A DNA stretch of 58,481 nt from a virus, in IMG/VR virus record IMGVR_UViG_3300030233_000054, positions 1 to 58,481 of that record. One strand, given 5' to 3'. Positions within the stretch are counted from its first letter, which is position 1. Each line of letters opens with the position of its first letter. Shown here in pieces: positions 52,898 to 58,481 of the stretch. Both the position numbers and the translations under genes were made by a program. The notes beneath the pieces were generated by a model. It did no database searches. It saw nothing but the letters and a program-made list of their open reading frames with translations, and had not been told where the DNA came from.

Positions 52898-53157
52898 GGT
52901 TTCTCCTTTGTTTTTCTGCTGATAGAAGTCGCCGCCGTGGTCGAAACCTTCGCGCCCCGGACGATGACCGTGATGTGTTTCTCGATGATGATTTCCTCCA
53001 CCTCCCCGTTGATGTTGGCCAGCACCGCGAGATCGTTGTCTGCGGGCGGCGGCGTCACGTGCGTGCAGGAGCACAGCAGGAGCGAGATCGCCAGCGCCCA
53101 AAGCGCGACAAAGGCCAGCGTCCACACGGCCTTCCAAGATGGGTTCGGAGGGGTCAT
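52879..53157 (-). CDS. predicted lipoprotein
   Basis: The 92-residue product starts MTPPNPSWKAVWTLA with a hydrophobic stretch (FVALWALAISLLLCS) and a lipobox-like LLCSC near residue 30, so it is probably a lipid-anchored protein. The mature part is short and polar. Being in the early region and not in the lysis cluster, it may act on the host surface, for example in superinfection exclusion. Confidence 0.65.
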   Translation of the reverse strand: MTPPNPSWKAVWTLAFVALWALAISLLLCSCTHVTPPPADNDLAVLANINGEVEEIIIEKHITVIVRGAKVSTTAATSISRKTKEKPWSEAK

Positions 53158-53510
53158 GCCGCCTCCTTCATCTCAGCCGGAAGCCCGACAAACTCCACAG
53201 CCAGCGTGTCGTTCAGATACCAAACCATGGCCATCCCGTTGTAATGGCGGAACGTGATCTCGAACTTCCCCAGGTCACAGCGCACGCCTTCGATCAACTT
53301 GCGCTGCTTCTTGTTCTTGGGCAGGAATACGATTTCCTTCCACGCTTCGATGTGCAGGCAGTCCAGATCCTGGACGCGGGCGACCGTCTCCTTGTTCTTG
53401 ATGCTGGGTGATGGCTTGCGGTGGATGGTGATGCCCTCCCGCTCCAAGCGGTCGAGAGCGGCCATCACCACGCCGTAGCCCTGATAGATGCTGCGTTGTT
53501 CTTCAGTCAT
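53154..53510 (-). CDS. hypothetical early protein
   Basis: From ATG 53510 the product has 118 residues (MTEEQRSIYQGYGVV). Its N-terminal helix is followed by a beta-rich half (FEITFRHYNGMAMVW, LAVEFVGLPAE). It overlaps the methyltransferase gene by eight bases and the lipoprotein gene by ATGA. No family is recognised. Confidence 0.65.
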   Translation of the reverse strand: MTEEQRSIYQGYGVVMAALDRLEREGITIHRKPSPSIKNKETVARVQDLDCLHIEAWKEIVFLPKNKKQRKLIEGVRCDLGKFEITFRHYNGMAMVWYLNDTLAVEFVGLPAEMKEAA

Positions 53511-54120
53511 GATTCTTCTCCGGTTGCTCCACGCCTCCCCACTGCTCGGCCATCGCATCGGCAATGCCCTGATAGGTAATGGCCCGCGCTTTCCAGCGAT
53601 CCTTCGACGGGGCAAGCTTGTTCTGCCCGGAGGGGGTTTGGTTGTCCCAGTGCCCGCATTCCGGCTTGGTTAGAATCTTGGTGGGCACAAGCGGCGGGAG
53701 ATTCTTCAGCCACAGGCAGGTGGCCTTGCTCTCGGGGTGCCCGAACTGCCACGGCTGAATGGTCTGATCTGGCTTGCGCACACGGGTGGAAATGCAGCCG
53801 ATGGGATTCTCCAAGGCGATGCGCTCCACTGGCGCGTTGAGCAGGGCGACAACGAACTTCAGCGCCTGCTTGGTCTGCACTTCCCGGCCCGGTCGCCGCT
53901 TGTTCCAGTGCAGGCCGGACGAGCACAGGTAAGTACATGGCGGGTGGGCGATAAGGAGGCTCCACCCCCCCCCCGCTATGGCGTCAAGACAGTCGCCCTG
54001 GATGTGGTGACACGAGCCATCAACGGCGGGAAGCAGGTCACAGGACCACGCATCATGCCCCTTGCGGCGGAACGCTTCGCGCACCACGCCGGAGAACTCG
54101 CACGCGACGAGAACCCTCAT
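53503..54120 (-). CDS. phage cytosine-C5 methyltransferase-like protein
   Basis: The 205-residue protein starts MRVLVACEFSGVVRE. It has the SAM-binding opening (ACEFSG), LLIAHPPCTYLCSSG with the PPC catalytic-type motif, and IALENPIGCIS (ENP motif), then FGHPESKATCLWLKN. This group is widespread in phages and short compared with full methyltransferases because it lacks a clear target-recognition domain. It may protect phage DNA from host restriction. It is the gene next to the putative attP. Confidence 0.82.
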   Translation of the reverse strand: MRVLVACEFSGVVREAFRRKGHDAWSCDLLPAVDGSCHHIQGDCLDAIAGGGWSLLIAHPPCTYLCSSGLHWNKRRPGREVQTKQALKFVVALLNAPVERIALENPIGCISTRVRKPDQTIQPWQFGHPESKATCLWLKNLPPLVPTKILTKPECGHWDNQTPSGQNKLAPSKDRWKARAITYQGIADAMAEQWGGVEQPEKNHD

Positions 54121-54132
54121 CGGGAGCCTACC

Positions 54133-54309
54133 TTGCTACGCTCTTGCTCCGTTACATCCGCAAGTCCTTGACTCCCAAGGGTACGGGCGGAGGGAATCGA
54201 ACCCTCGTTTAATGCATCCCGGTAATAATCTCGGCCAATCTCGGCTTTCCCGAGGTGAACAGCCACAATCGCAACCGAAAGGCTTGTGAGGTTTGCTACG
54301 TTTGCTACG
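54133..54309. promoter_or_regulatory. candidate integrase arm-type sites (TTGCTACG repeats)
   Basis: TTGCTACG occurs at 54133-54140, 54293-54300 and 54302-54309, on both sides of the tRNA-like core. The last two are tandem in the sequence just before the integrase start. Flanking direct repeats around an att core are the layout of integrase arm-type sites; the function is inferred. Confidence 0.45.
54182..54206 (-). other. attP: putative attP core: 3' end of a tRNA gene
   Basis: On the minus strand, GAGGG-TTCGATT-CCCTC (54206-54190) is a perfect tRNA T-arm with the invariant TTC loop. It is followed by CGCCCGT, a possible acceptor-strand half, then A and CC, as at a tRNA 3' end. The 5' portion of a tRNA is absent. 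With the integrase starting 110 bases away, this fits a phage that integrates into the 3' end of a tRNA or tmRNA gene and restores it. Confidence 0.72.
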
Positions 54310-54317
54310 TTGCCCCC

Positions 54318-55394
54318 ATGGCTTCCCTGATGAAGCGGGGTGATTCCCCGTACTGGTGGATTCGGCACAAGGATAAGCAAGGCAAGTGGGTCCAGTCCAG
54401 CACGGGCTTGCGCCGCGATGACCAGAACGACACCGCCAAAGCCCACGATGTGCTGGCGAAGATCCAGAAGCGCGAGGCTGCCAACAGCGCCCGGCAGGCA
54501 CCCGCAGCCTGGAGCCGGTGGGTGATTCCGTACCTGGAGCGCCACAGCAAGTCCGAAAAGACGCTGCTCGCGTACAAGGCCCGCTGGAAATGGCTTCACA
54601 TGTGGCTCTCTGAGGAAGGCATTCACTTTCCCCGAGCTGTCCGTTACAAGCATGCCTTGGCCTACGTGGAATGGCGCTCCACCTACGTAAAGCGCACCGG
54701 GCGATCCGTCAGCCGGAACACAGCCATCACGGAAATCAAGCTCTTGGCCTTTATCATGAACGAGGCGGTGCGGCTGGAGTTTGCGGAGAACAATCCCCTC
54801 GCCCATCTCGACATCCCCAGGTCGAAGCCCAAAGAGAAGCCGGAGATATTTGACGATGAAATTGCCGTCATCCGCAGGGAGTTGGAGAACGAGAAATGGG
54901 GCGACTGGATGCGCCTCTGTTTCGAGGTCGGGCTGAACACCGGGCTGCGCCTCAGTGAATGCCGCCTGGAGATGAATAAAGTAGATCTCAACGCGAAGAC
55001 GATCACCGTCAAACCCAAGGGCGGGGAGAAGCGTACCTTCAGCATCCCGATCCCCGAGGCCATCCTGCCCATTTTGGAGGAAGCCAAGGCCAGCGGCAGA
55101 AGCCATCTCTTTGACTTCCCCTTCCAGCCTTCCAGGAAGTGGCAGCATTTCTTTCATATGTGCGGGTTGGATCATCTGACGTTTCATTCGTTGCGGGTTA
55201 CCTATGCTACGCGGCTCTTTCGAGCAGGTGTTCGGCGCGAGGCGGCAATGCGTTTGATGAATCACGCTGATGAGTTGGTTCATCGGATTTACACGCGGCT
55301 TGGAGCTGATGACGTTCGGGCTGACGCTGCATTAGTTGCGCAGTTAATCCCTCGTGCCAGCGGAGACGCCAAGCGTCGAAATCCGAAGGCATGA
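54318..55394 (+). CDS. int: tyrosine recombinase (phage integrase)
   Basis: From ATG 54318 the product has 358 residues (MASLMKRGDSPYWWI). The N-terminal domain (SPYWWIRHKDKQGKW) binds arm sites and the SAM-like domain is at about 75-165. The catalytic domain has GLNTGLRLSECRLEM (Arg near 211), KPKGGEKRTFSIPIP (Lys), FHSLRVTYATRLF (His-x-x-Arg near 290) and MNHADELVHRIYTR with the nucleophile Tyr near 325. It carries out integration at attP. A longer start at 54255 is possible. It is on the plus strand while nearly all genes around it are on the minus. Confidence 0.93.
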   Translation: MASLMKRGDSPYWWIRHKDKQGKWVQSSTGLRRDDQNDTAKAHDVLAKIQKREAANSARQAPAAWSRWVIPYLERHSKSEKTLLAYKARWKWLHMWLSEEGIHFPRAVRYKHALAYVEWRSTYVKRTGRSVSRNTAITEIKLLAFIMNEAVRLEFAENNPLAHLDIPRSKPKEKPEIFDDEIAVIRRELENEKWGDWMRLCFEVGLNTGLRLSECRLEMNKVDLNAKTITVKPKGGEKRTFSIPIPEAILPILEEAKASGRSHLFDFPFQPSRKWQHFFHMCGLDHLTFHSLRVTYATRLFRAGVRREAAMRLMNHADELVHRIYTRLGADDVRADAALVAQLIPRASGDAKRRNPKA

Positions 55395-55551
55395 AGACTT
55401 TGGTTCCAGGGACAAACGGGAAGTCAGGGCGTTCAGCGATCTCGCGCATGATTGTCAGGCTGATGTTGTAGGCCAGCGAGGCTTGGCGCAGATCCATGGC
55501 TCGGTTCTCCCGGCGCAGTTGGTTGGCGTATTTGGCTTTTGCTCCGCTCAT
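55207..55551 (-). CDS. winged-helix-type protein, excisionase candidate
   Basis: The 114-residue product starts MSGAKAKYANQLRRE. Residues about 20-70 (AYNISLTIMREIAER, PDFPFVPGTKVFMPS and DFDAWRLRW) match the pattern of MerR/AlpA-type winged helices in excisionases, where R-x-DFP and a final W are common. The last 60 residues are encoded antisense to the integrase 3' end and look less conserved. Next to the integrase, it may set the direction of recombination. Confidence 0.65.
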   Translation of the reverse strand: MSGAKAKYANQLRRENRAMDLRQASLAYNISLTIMREIAERPDFPFVPGTKVFMPSDFDAWRLRWHEGLTAQLMQRQPERHQLQAACKSDEPTHQRDSSNALPPRAEHLLERAA

Positions 55552-55928
55552 GACTTCTCCTTCCTCTCGGCCATAGCGATGGCGGTGGAAGCCTTTTCGA
55601 AAGCGGCATCAGCGATGTGCGCAAACTCTAGCTCGACCAGAAAGTTTTCAAACACTCCTTGCGCAGCCTTCAACGCCTCCAGCATCTCAGCGTTCTGCCC
55701 CCGCAGTCGCGCCAGTTCCTTCTGCATCTGCGGAATCGCGGCAATCTCCTCCGCGTGCTCACGCTGGATCTGGAGAGCCTTGTCATCAGGCAGCCCAAGC
55801 TTGCCCGTCAGATACCCCCAGCCCCGCATCTGGCAGATCATGAAGTCGTCGCCGTCCGATGTCCGCTTGAACACGTATTGCCCCTCCGGGCACACATGCC
55901 GGTCCCCAGGCTTCACTTCCGTGCTCAT
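55548..55928 (-). CDS. coiled-coil early protein
   Basis: From ATG 55928 the product has 126 residues (MSTEVKPGDRHVCPE). Two Cys lie in the N-terminal part; the rest is helix with heptads (EEIAAIPQMQKELAR, LRGQNAEMLEALKAA). Its stop overlaps the excisionase-candidate start as ATGA. No family is recognised. Confidence 0.65.
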   Translation of the reverse strand: MSTEVKPGDRHVCPEGQYVFKRTSDGDDFMICQMRGWGYLTGKLGLPDDKALQIQREHAEEIAAIPQMQKELARLRGQNAEMLEALKAAQGVFENFLVELEFAHIADAAFEKASTAIAMAERKEKS

Positions 55929-56689
55929 TTTGACTCCTCCTCGGCCTTGGCGACAGCGCAGGCAGACTTCCGATCCCACATGCCCTTGGCGGCGGCATTC
56001 ACGGTTCGGGTAGCCTGTAAGGCAGCGGAATGCAACACCTCGTTCATCTTCTCTTTCGCCTCGCGCTCCCGCCAATCCCGCTCCATGCGGATGCGGTGGT
56101 AGCAGCCCCAGTAACCTGGGCCGTCTACCTGACTGTCGAAGTGTTCCGGGTTGTCCATGAGCCGGGAGCGCTTCACGTCCGCCATCATGAAGGCCACGTC
56201 TTCGGCCTCCAGTTCTGGCCCGGTGTAGCCGTGCTTTGCCCGCAGGTGCGCCGTCCAGAGAAACGCGGTCTTGGTGAAGTCATCCAGGGGGTGGCCGTAA
56301 GACGCCTGCCGGTCCCCGAAGATCAGCTCATTGGCTCGCAGAAGCGGGTTGGCTTCCTCGTGCTCTTGGATCGGCTCCGGCAGCGGCTTGAGCGTGTAGG
56401 CGTCCAGGCACGGCAGCCCCAGCGTCCGGGCAAGGCCATGCTCTACCTTCGCTCCCCGTGACCGCTCCCACCCCTTGAGGAAAGCGACCGCTTTGGATCG
56501 GCTGAGCATATTGACCGCCAGCGCCATGTATGCTTCCCAGGTCTTGGATTCGTCGGCTCCGTTCTCGGCGGGGTTGAGAACCCGATGGCCTTGCAGGCGC
56601 AGCTCACGCGCCACACGGTTGAACTCGGGGTGGTTCCACTCCGGGTAGCCCGTCATCGGGCCAGCGAGATAGATGGTTGTCGGGGTCAT
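55925..56689 (-). CDS. DUF4406 (deoxyribosyltransferase-like) fused to DUF6378
   Basis: The 254-residue protein has two parts. Residues 1-110 (MTPTTIYLAGPMTGY, GHRVLNPAENG, SRGAKVEHGLARTLG) are the nucleoside 2-deoxyribosyltransferase-like DUF4406. Residues about 118-205 (ANELIFGDRQASYGH, FMMADVKRSRLMDNP, GYWGCYHRI) match DUF6378, a helical phage domain. The first could alter nucleoside pools; the second has no proven role. Both domains occur separately or fused in phages, so the fusion is read from sequence and its function is inferred. Confidence 0.85.
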   Translation of the reverse strand: MTPTTIYLAGPMTGYPEWNHPEFNRVARELRLQGHRVLNPAENGADESKTWEAYMALAVNMLSRSKAVAFLKGWERSRGAKVEHGLARTLGLPCLDAYTLKPLPEPIQEHEEANPLLRANELIFGDRQASYGHPLDDFTKTAFLWTAHLRAKHGYTGPELEAEDVAFMMADVKRSRLMDNPEHFDSQVDGPGYWGCYHRIRMERDWREREAKEKMNEVLHSAALQATRTVNAAAKGMWDRKSACAVAKAEEESK

Positions 56690-56694
56690 TTCGA

Positions 56695-56922
56695 TTATCC
56701 TGTGAATGCTTCTAGTTCGAGTTGAGGAAGAGTTACCTGTGCCTCCAGTTGATTAACGACTTGCTGCTTGGTGTAGCCGACCGTACCGGCCAGCAGCTTC
56801 CCGAAGGCCGCTTGCTCGCCATATTCGTTTTTCATCCAAAGCCACTTCTCCCAGGCGGCTTCCGTGACGTGCGGCGGGATGTCGCGCTCGTCGCCAAATT
56901 CGATGTGGTCAGCGATGGTCAC
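56695..56922 (-). CDS. small hypothetical protein with GTG start
   Basis: From a GTG at 56922 the product has 75 residues (MTIADHIEFGDERDI); its GTGA overlaps the stop of the nuclease gene. It is helical, with TEAAWEKWLWMKNEY. No family is recognised; it is probably made with the Cas4-like nuclease. Confidence 0.65.
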   Translation of the reverse strand: MTIADHIEFGDERDIPPHVTEAAWEKWLWMKNEYGEQAAFGKLLAGTVGYTKQQVVNQLEAQVTLPQLELEAFTG

Positions 56923-58160
56923 GCGGCCTCCTGCATTTCCGGTTGCGGTTGGTCGGTGATGGCGGGCGCCCACTCCTGCCCGTCTTTGATCTTGTCCTTG
57001 GGCGTGATCGTCGGAGCGTTCTCGCTGGTGTTCACCAGCCCGGCGCGGGCCATCACGTTCACGAACGCTTCCTTGCCCAAGGCCTTCGCACCCTTTTTGT
57101 TGCCCTCCTGCTCGGCGTAGGCATTGATGTAGGCCTTCTCCAAGTCGCCCAGCCTGGGCGTGCAGCACTCGGCAAACTGCTCCGTCGTCAGCACCGGGCT
57201 GACCGCCTTGTAGACCTCGGCGGGTGTGCCTTCCAGGTTGCGGCGCACTGCGCCACGCTTTAGGCCCATGCCTTCCAGATACTCAGGGTCTTCCATCAAG
57301 CGCGACTTGATGAGCGCCTGCCCTTTCTTGGCCAGCCTCTCGGCCAGCTTGAGCGTCTCGTACTGCCTAACCCGCTCGGCAGGCGAAAGATCGTCGATGG
57401 TCAGCGCTGTGTCCTGCGCCACGATCTGGCGGCACGTCTTCTGTGCCACTTGGCAGATTCCCGCCGCCTTGCAGAACCGGCACTGCTCCGGGCCGGGATT
57501 CAGGTCGCCAGCGGCTTCCGGGGTCTGGATGTAGGCCAGGCGGCGACGCAGCCGCTCATCCGAGTAACGGAGCGCAGCCATGTCGTACTCGCAGGGCTGA
57601 ATGGAGCGCGACACCCACGGCTGCGTGATGGTAACCATCACGTTCTCCAGTCCATAGTGCTGCTTGCTCAATACAGCCAGGGTGCGCAGTTGCTCGTTCG
57701 CGCTGGAATGCGGCTCCTCATGCCGCCCGGTCTTGAAGTCGATGAGCAGGCCCCTCTTGCCGCTGGTCACCAGCGTGTCGAATTGCCCGCTCAAGATCTT
57801 GTCCAGCCCGTCATGCAGCCAGCGGCGCTCTTCCACGCGGATGGTGGGCGGCTCGCTGGCGTACAGCTCTTCCCATTGGGCGATGTGCTGGCGGGCGTCC
57901 TTCAGGCACATCACAGCGGTTTCCACTTCGGTTTCGGCGTTCAGCTCGATGAGCGCGGTATCCTCCGGCTTGCTGCCGCTCAGGATGCTGGTCACCGCCT
58001 CGTGAATCCGCGTCCCGCTCTTGGCGTCCTCGGCGTCGCCGTCATGCACGGCCAGTCCCGCCGCCACGGCCCGCTGTTCGGCCTGCCACGCTCCCGCGCA
58101 GAGGAAGTATCGCGGCATCGCGCTTGCGCTGGGTTTACCTTCTCGAATGTAGGTGGTCAT
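56919..58160 (-). CDS. DUF2800-type PD-(D/E)XK nuclease
   Basis: The 413-residue protein starts MTTYIREGKPSASAM. The nuclease core is visible as SGQFDTLVTSG and LLIDFKTGRHEEPHS (Asp ... D-x-K type) with EQLRTLAVLSKQHYG after it. CRFCKAAGIC and CRQIV-type Cys resemble an iron-sulphur cluster set as in Cas4/AddB. Such proteins process DNA ends in phage recombination. A Cys in the N-terminal YFLCAGAW could be the fourth ligand. It is ATGA-coupled to the repeat gene. Confidence 0.85.
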   Translation of the reverse strand: MTTYIREGKPSASAMPRYFLCAGAWQAEQRAVAAGLAVHDGDAEDAKSGTRIHEAVTSILSGSKPEDTALIELNAETEVETAVMCLKDARQHIAQWEELYASEPPTIRVEERRWLHDGLDKILSGQFDTLVTSGKRGLLIDFKTGRHEEPHSSANEQLRTLAVLSKQHYGLENVMVTITQPWVSRSIQPCEYDMAALRYSDERLRRRLAYIQTPEAAGDLNPGPEQCRFCKAAGICQVAQKTCRQIVAQDTALTIDDLSPAERVRQYETLKLAERLAKKGQALIKSRLMEDPEYLEGMGLKRGAVRRNLEGTPAEVYKAVSPVLTTEQFAECCTPRLGDLEKAYINAYAEQEGNKKGAKALGKEAFVNVMARAGLVNTSENAPTITPKDKIKDGQEWAPAITDQPQPEMQEAA

Positions 58161-58481
58161 TTGCGGACCACCTTTACTTTGTAAGCCGGGGCGTCGAACT
58201 TCGCGCTGCCGTCGACCCGCACGTCCCCGCCAACCTCGGTCAGGGCCGGGGCGTCGAGCTTCGCGCTGCCGTCGACCAGCACGTACCCGCCAACCTCGGT
58301 CAGGGCCGGGGCGTCGAGCTTCGCGCTGCCGTCGACCAGCACGTACCCGCCAACCTTTTGGAGGGCGTCGAACTTCGCGCTGCCGTAGACCAGCACGTCC
58401 CCGTCAACCTTTTGGAGGGCGTCGAACTTCGCGCTGCCGTAGACCAGCACGTCCCCGTCAACCTTTTGGAGGGCGTCGAAC
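58157..58481 (-). CDS. C-terminal part of tandem-repeat protein (continues past window end)
   Basis: The frame is open at base 58481 and ends at 58157 with VKVVRK. It is made of near-identical units of 20 (GGYVLVDGSAKLDAP-type) and 18 residues (DGDVLVYGSAKFDAL), each ending L-x-x-V, which suggests a beta-solenoid or leucine-rich-like structure. I think its N-terminus is the partial gene at 1-100. Each repeat has the core GSAK-x-DA. A secreted or membrane function is not shown, as no signal peptide is visible. Unit number may vary. Confidence 0.75.
   Translation of the reverse strand, partial: FDALQKVDGDVLVYGSAKFDALQKVDGDVLVYGSAKFDALQKVGGYVLVDGSAKLDAPALTEVGGYVLVDGSAKLDAPALTEVGGDVRVDGSAKFDAPAYKVKVVRK
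58178..58481 (-). repeat. 60 bp and 54 bp tandem repeats at the window end
   Basis: Units of 60 bp (three copies, two nearly identical) pass into units of 54 bp (two and part of a third) toward 58481. The last bases of the window stop within a unit, and the first bases of the window match the next part of a unit. Such arrays break assemblies, so the true copy number is unknown. Confidence 0.85.

Noticed and set aside
54182-54206. Complete tRNA gene
   Set aside because: Only the T-arm and 3' acceptor half are present; no D-arm or anticodon arm folds upstream.
54117-55283. 388-codon minus-strand frame over the integrase
   Set aside because: It runs through attP and is antisense to an integrase whose catalytic motifs are intact.
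58178-58481. CRISPR array
   Set aside because: The repeats are contiguous and coding, without unique spacers of constant length.

Overview
This 58.5 kb window looks like an essentially complete temperate podovirus-type genome, opened at an arbitrary point and not embedded in a bacterial chromosome. The reasons are: a full packaging, portal, capsid and tail set; one giant internal virion protein; a lysis cassette; a replication module; a repressor-like gene; and a tyrosine integrase next to a 3' tRNA fragment that looks like attP, with phage genes on both sides of it. The two window ends are probably two halves of one gene. A minus-strand ORF starts at 100 and runs off base 1, and a minus-strand tandem-repeat ORF enters at 58481. 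The first bases of the window align with the repeat unit, so the molecule is most likely circular or circularly permuted, broken by the assembler inside the repeat. The host cannot be named from sequence. The DNA is GC-rich, uses AGGAG-type ribosome binding sites, and encodes lipoproteins and a muralytic cassette that fit a Gram-negative-type host.

Layout, following the minus strand from high to low coordinates. 58481-55207 holds early genes: repeat protein, Cas4-like PD-(D/E)XK nuclease, DUF4406-DUF6378 fusion and an excisionase candidate. The integrase lies on the plus strand at 54318-55394, beside putative attP at 54182-54206. 54120-47518 is a long run of small early genes with a cytosine methyltransferase, a DUF1064-type nuclease, a DUF1643 protein and a protein ending RGVEGTH. 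47516-43408 is the replication block: SSB, RNase H-like protein, replication initiator and DnaB-like helicase. 43083-38935 is the packaging operon, small to large terminase, whose middle carries a perfect 111 bp direct repeat. 37071-39035 is a plus-strand island of six unknown genes. 36968-24909 holds scaffold, capsid, head-tail and tail genes. 24902-14157 is the 3,581-residue virion protein. 11910-8731 holds portal and fibre genes, 7993-6295 two exported fibre-like proteins, and 5902-3062 lysis genes. The plus-strand block 12191-14145 has a Cro/XRE regulator and a second replication initiator. Several ribbon-helix-helix proteins lie at 123-1552.

Two observations may belong together. First, a 15 bp sequence, GTATTGACAAATAAC, occurs eight times, all on the minus strand and always just ahead of packaging or virion genes, down to zero bases from the start codon. 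It has no matching -10 box, so it behaves like a phage-specific late promoter rather than a sigma-70 -35 box. Second, the giant virion protein contains what reads as sigma-70 region 2 plus region 4 at about residues 1960-2150, along with an ADP-ribosyltransferase-like domain and two degenerate zincin-like sites. An injected virion protein carrying its own sigma factor, or its delayed use on the late motif, is the most interesting testable idea here.
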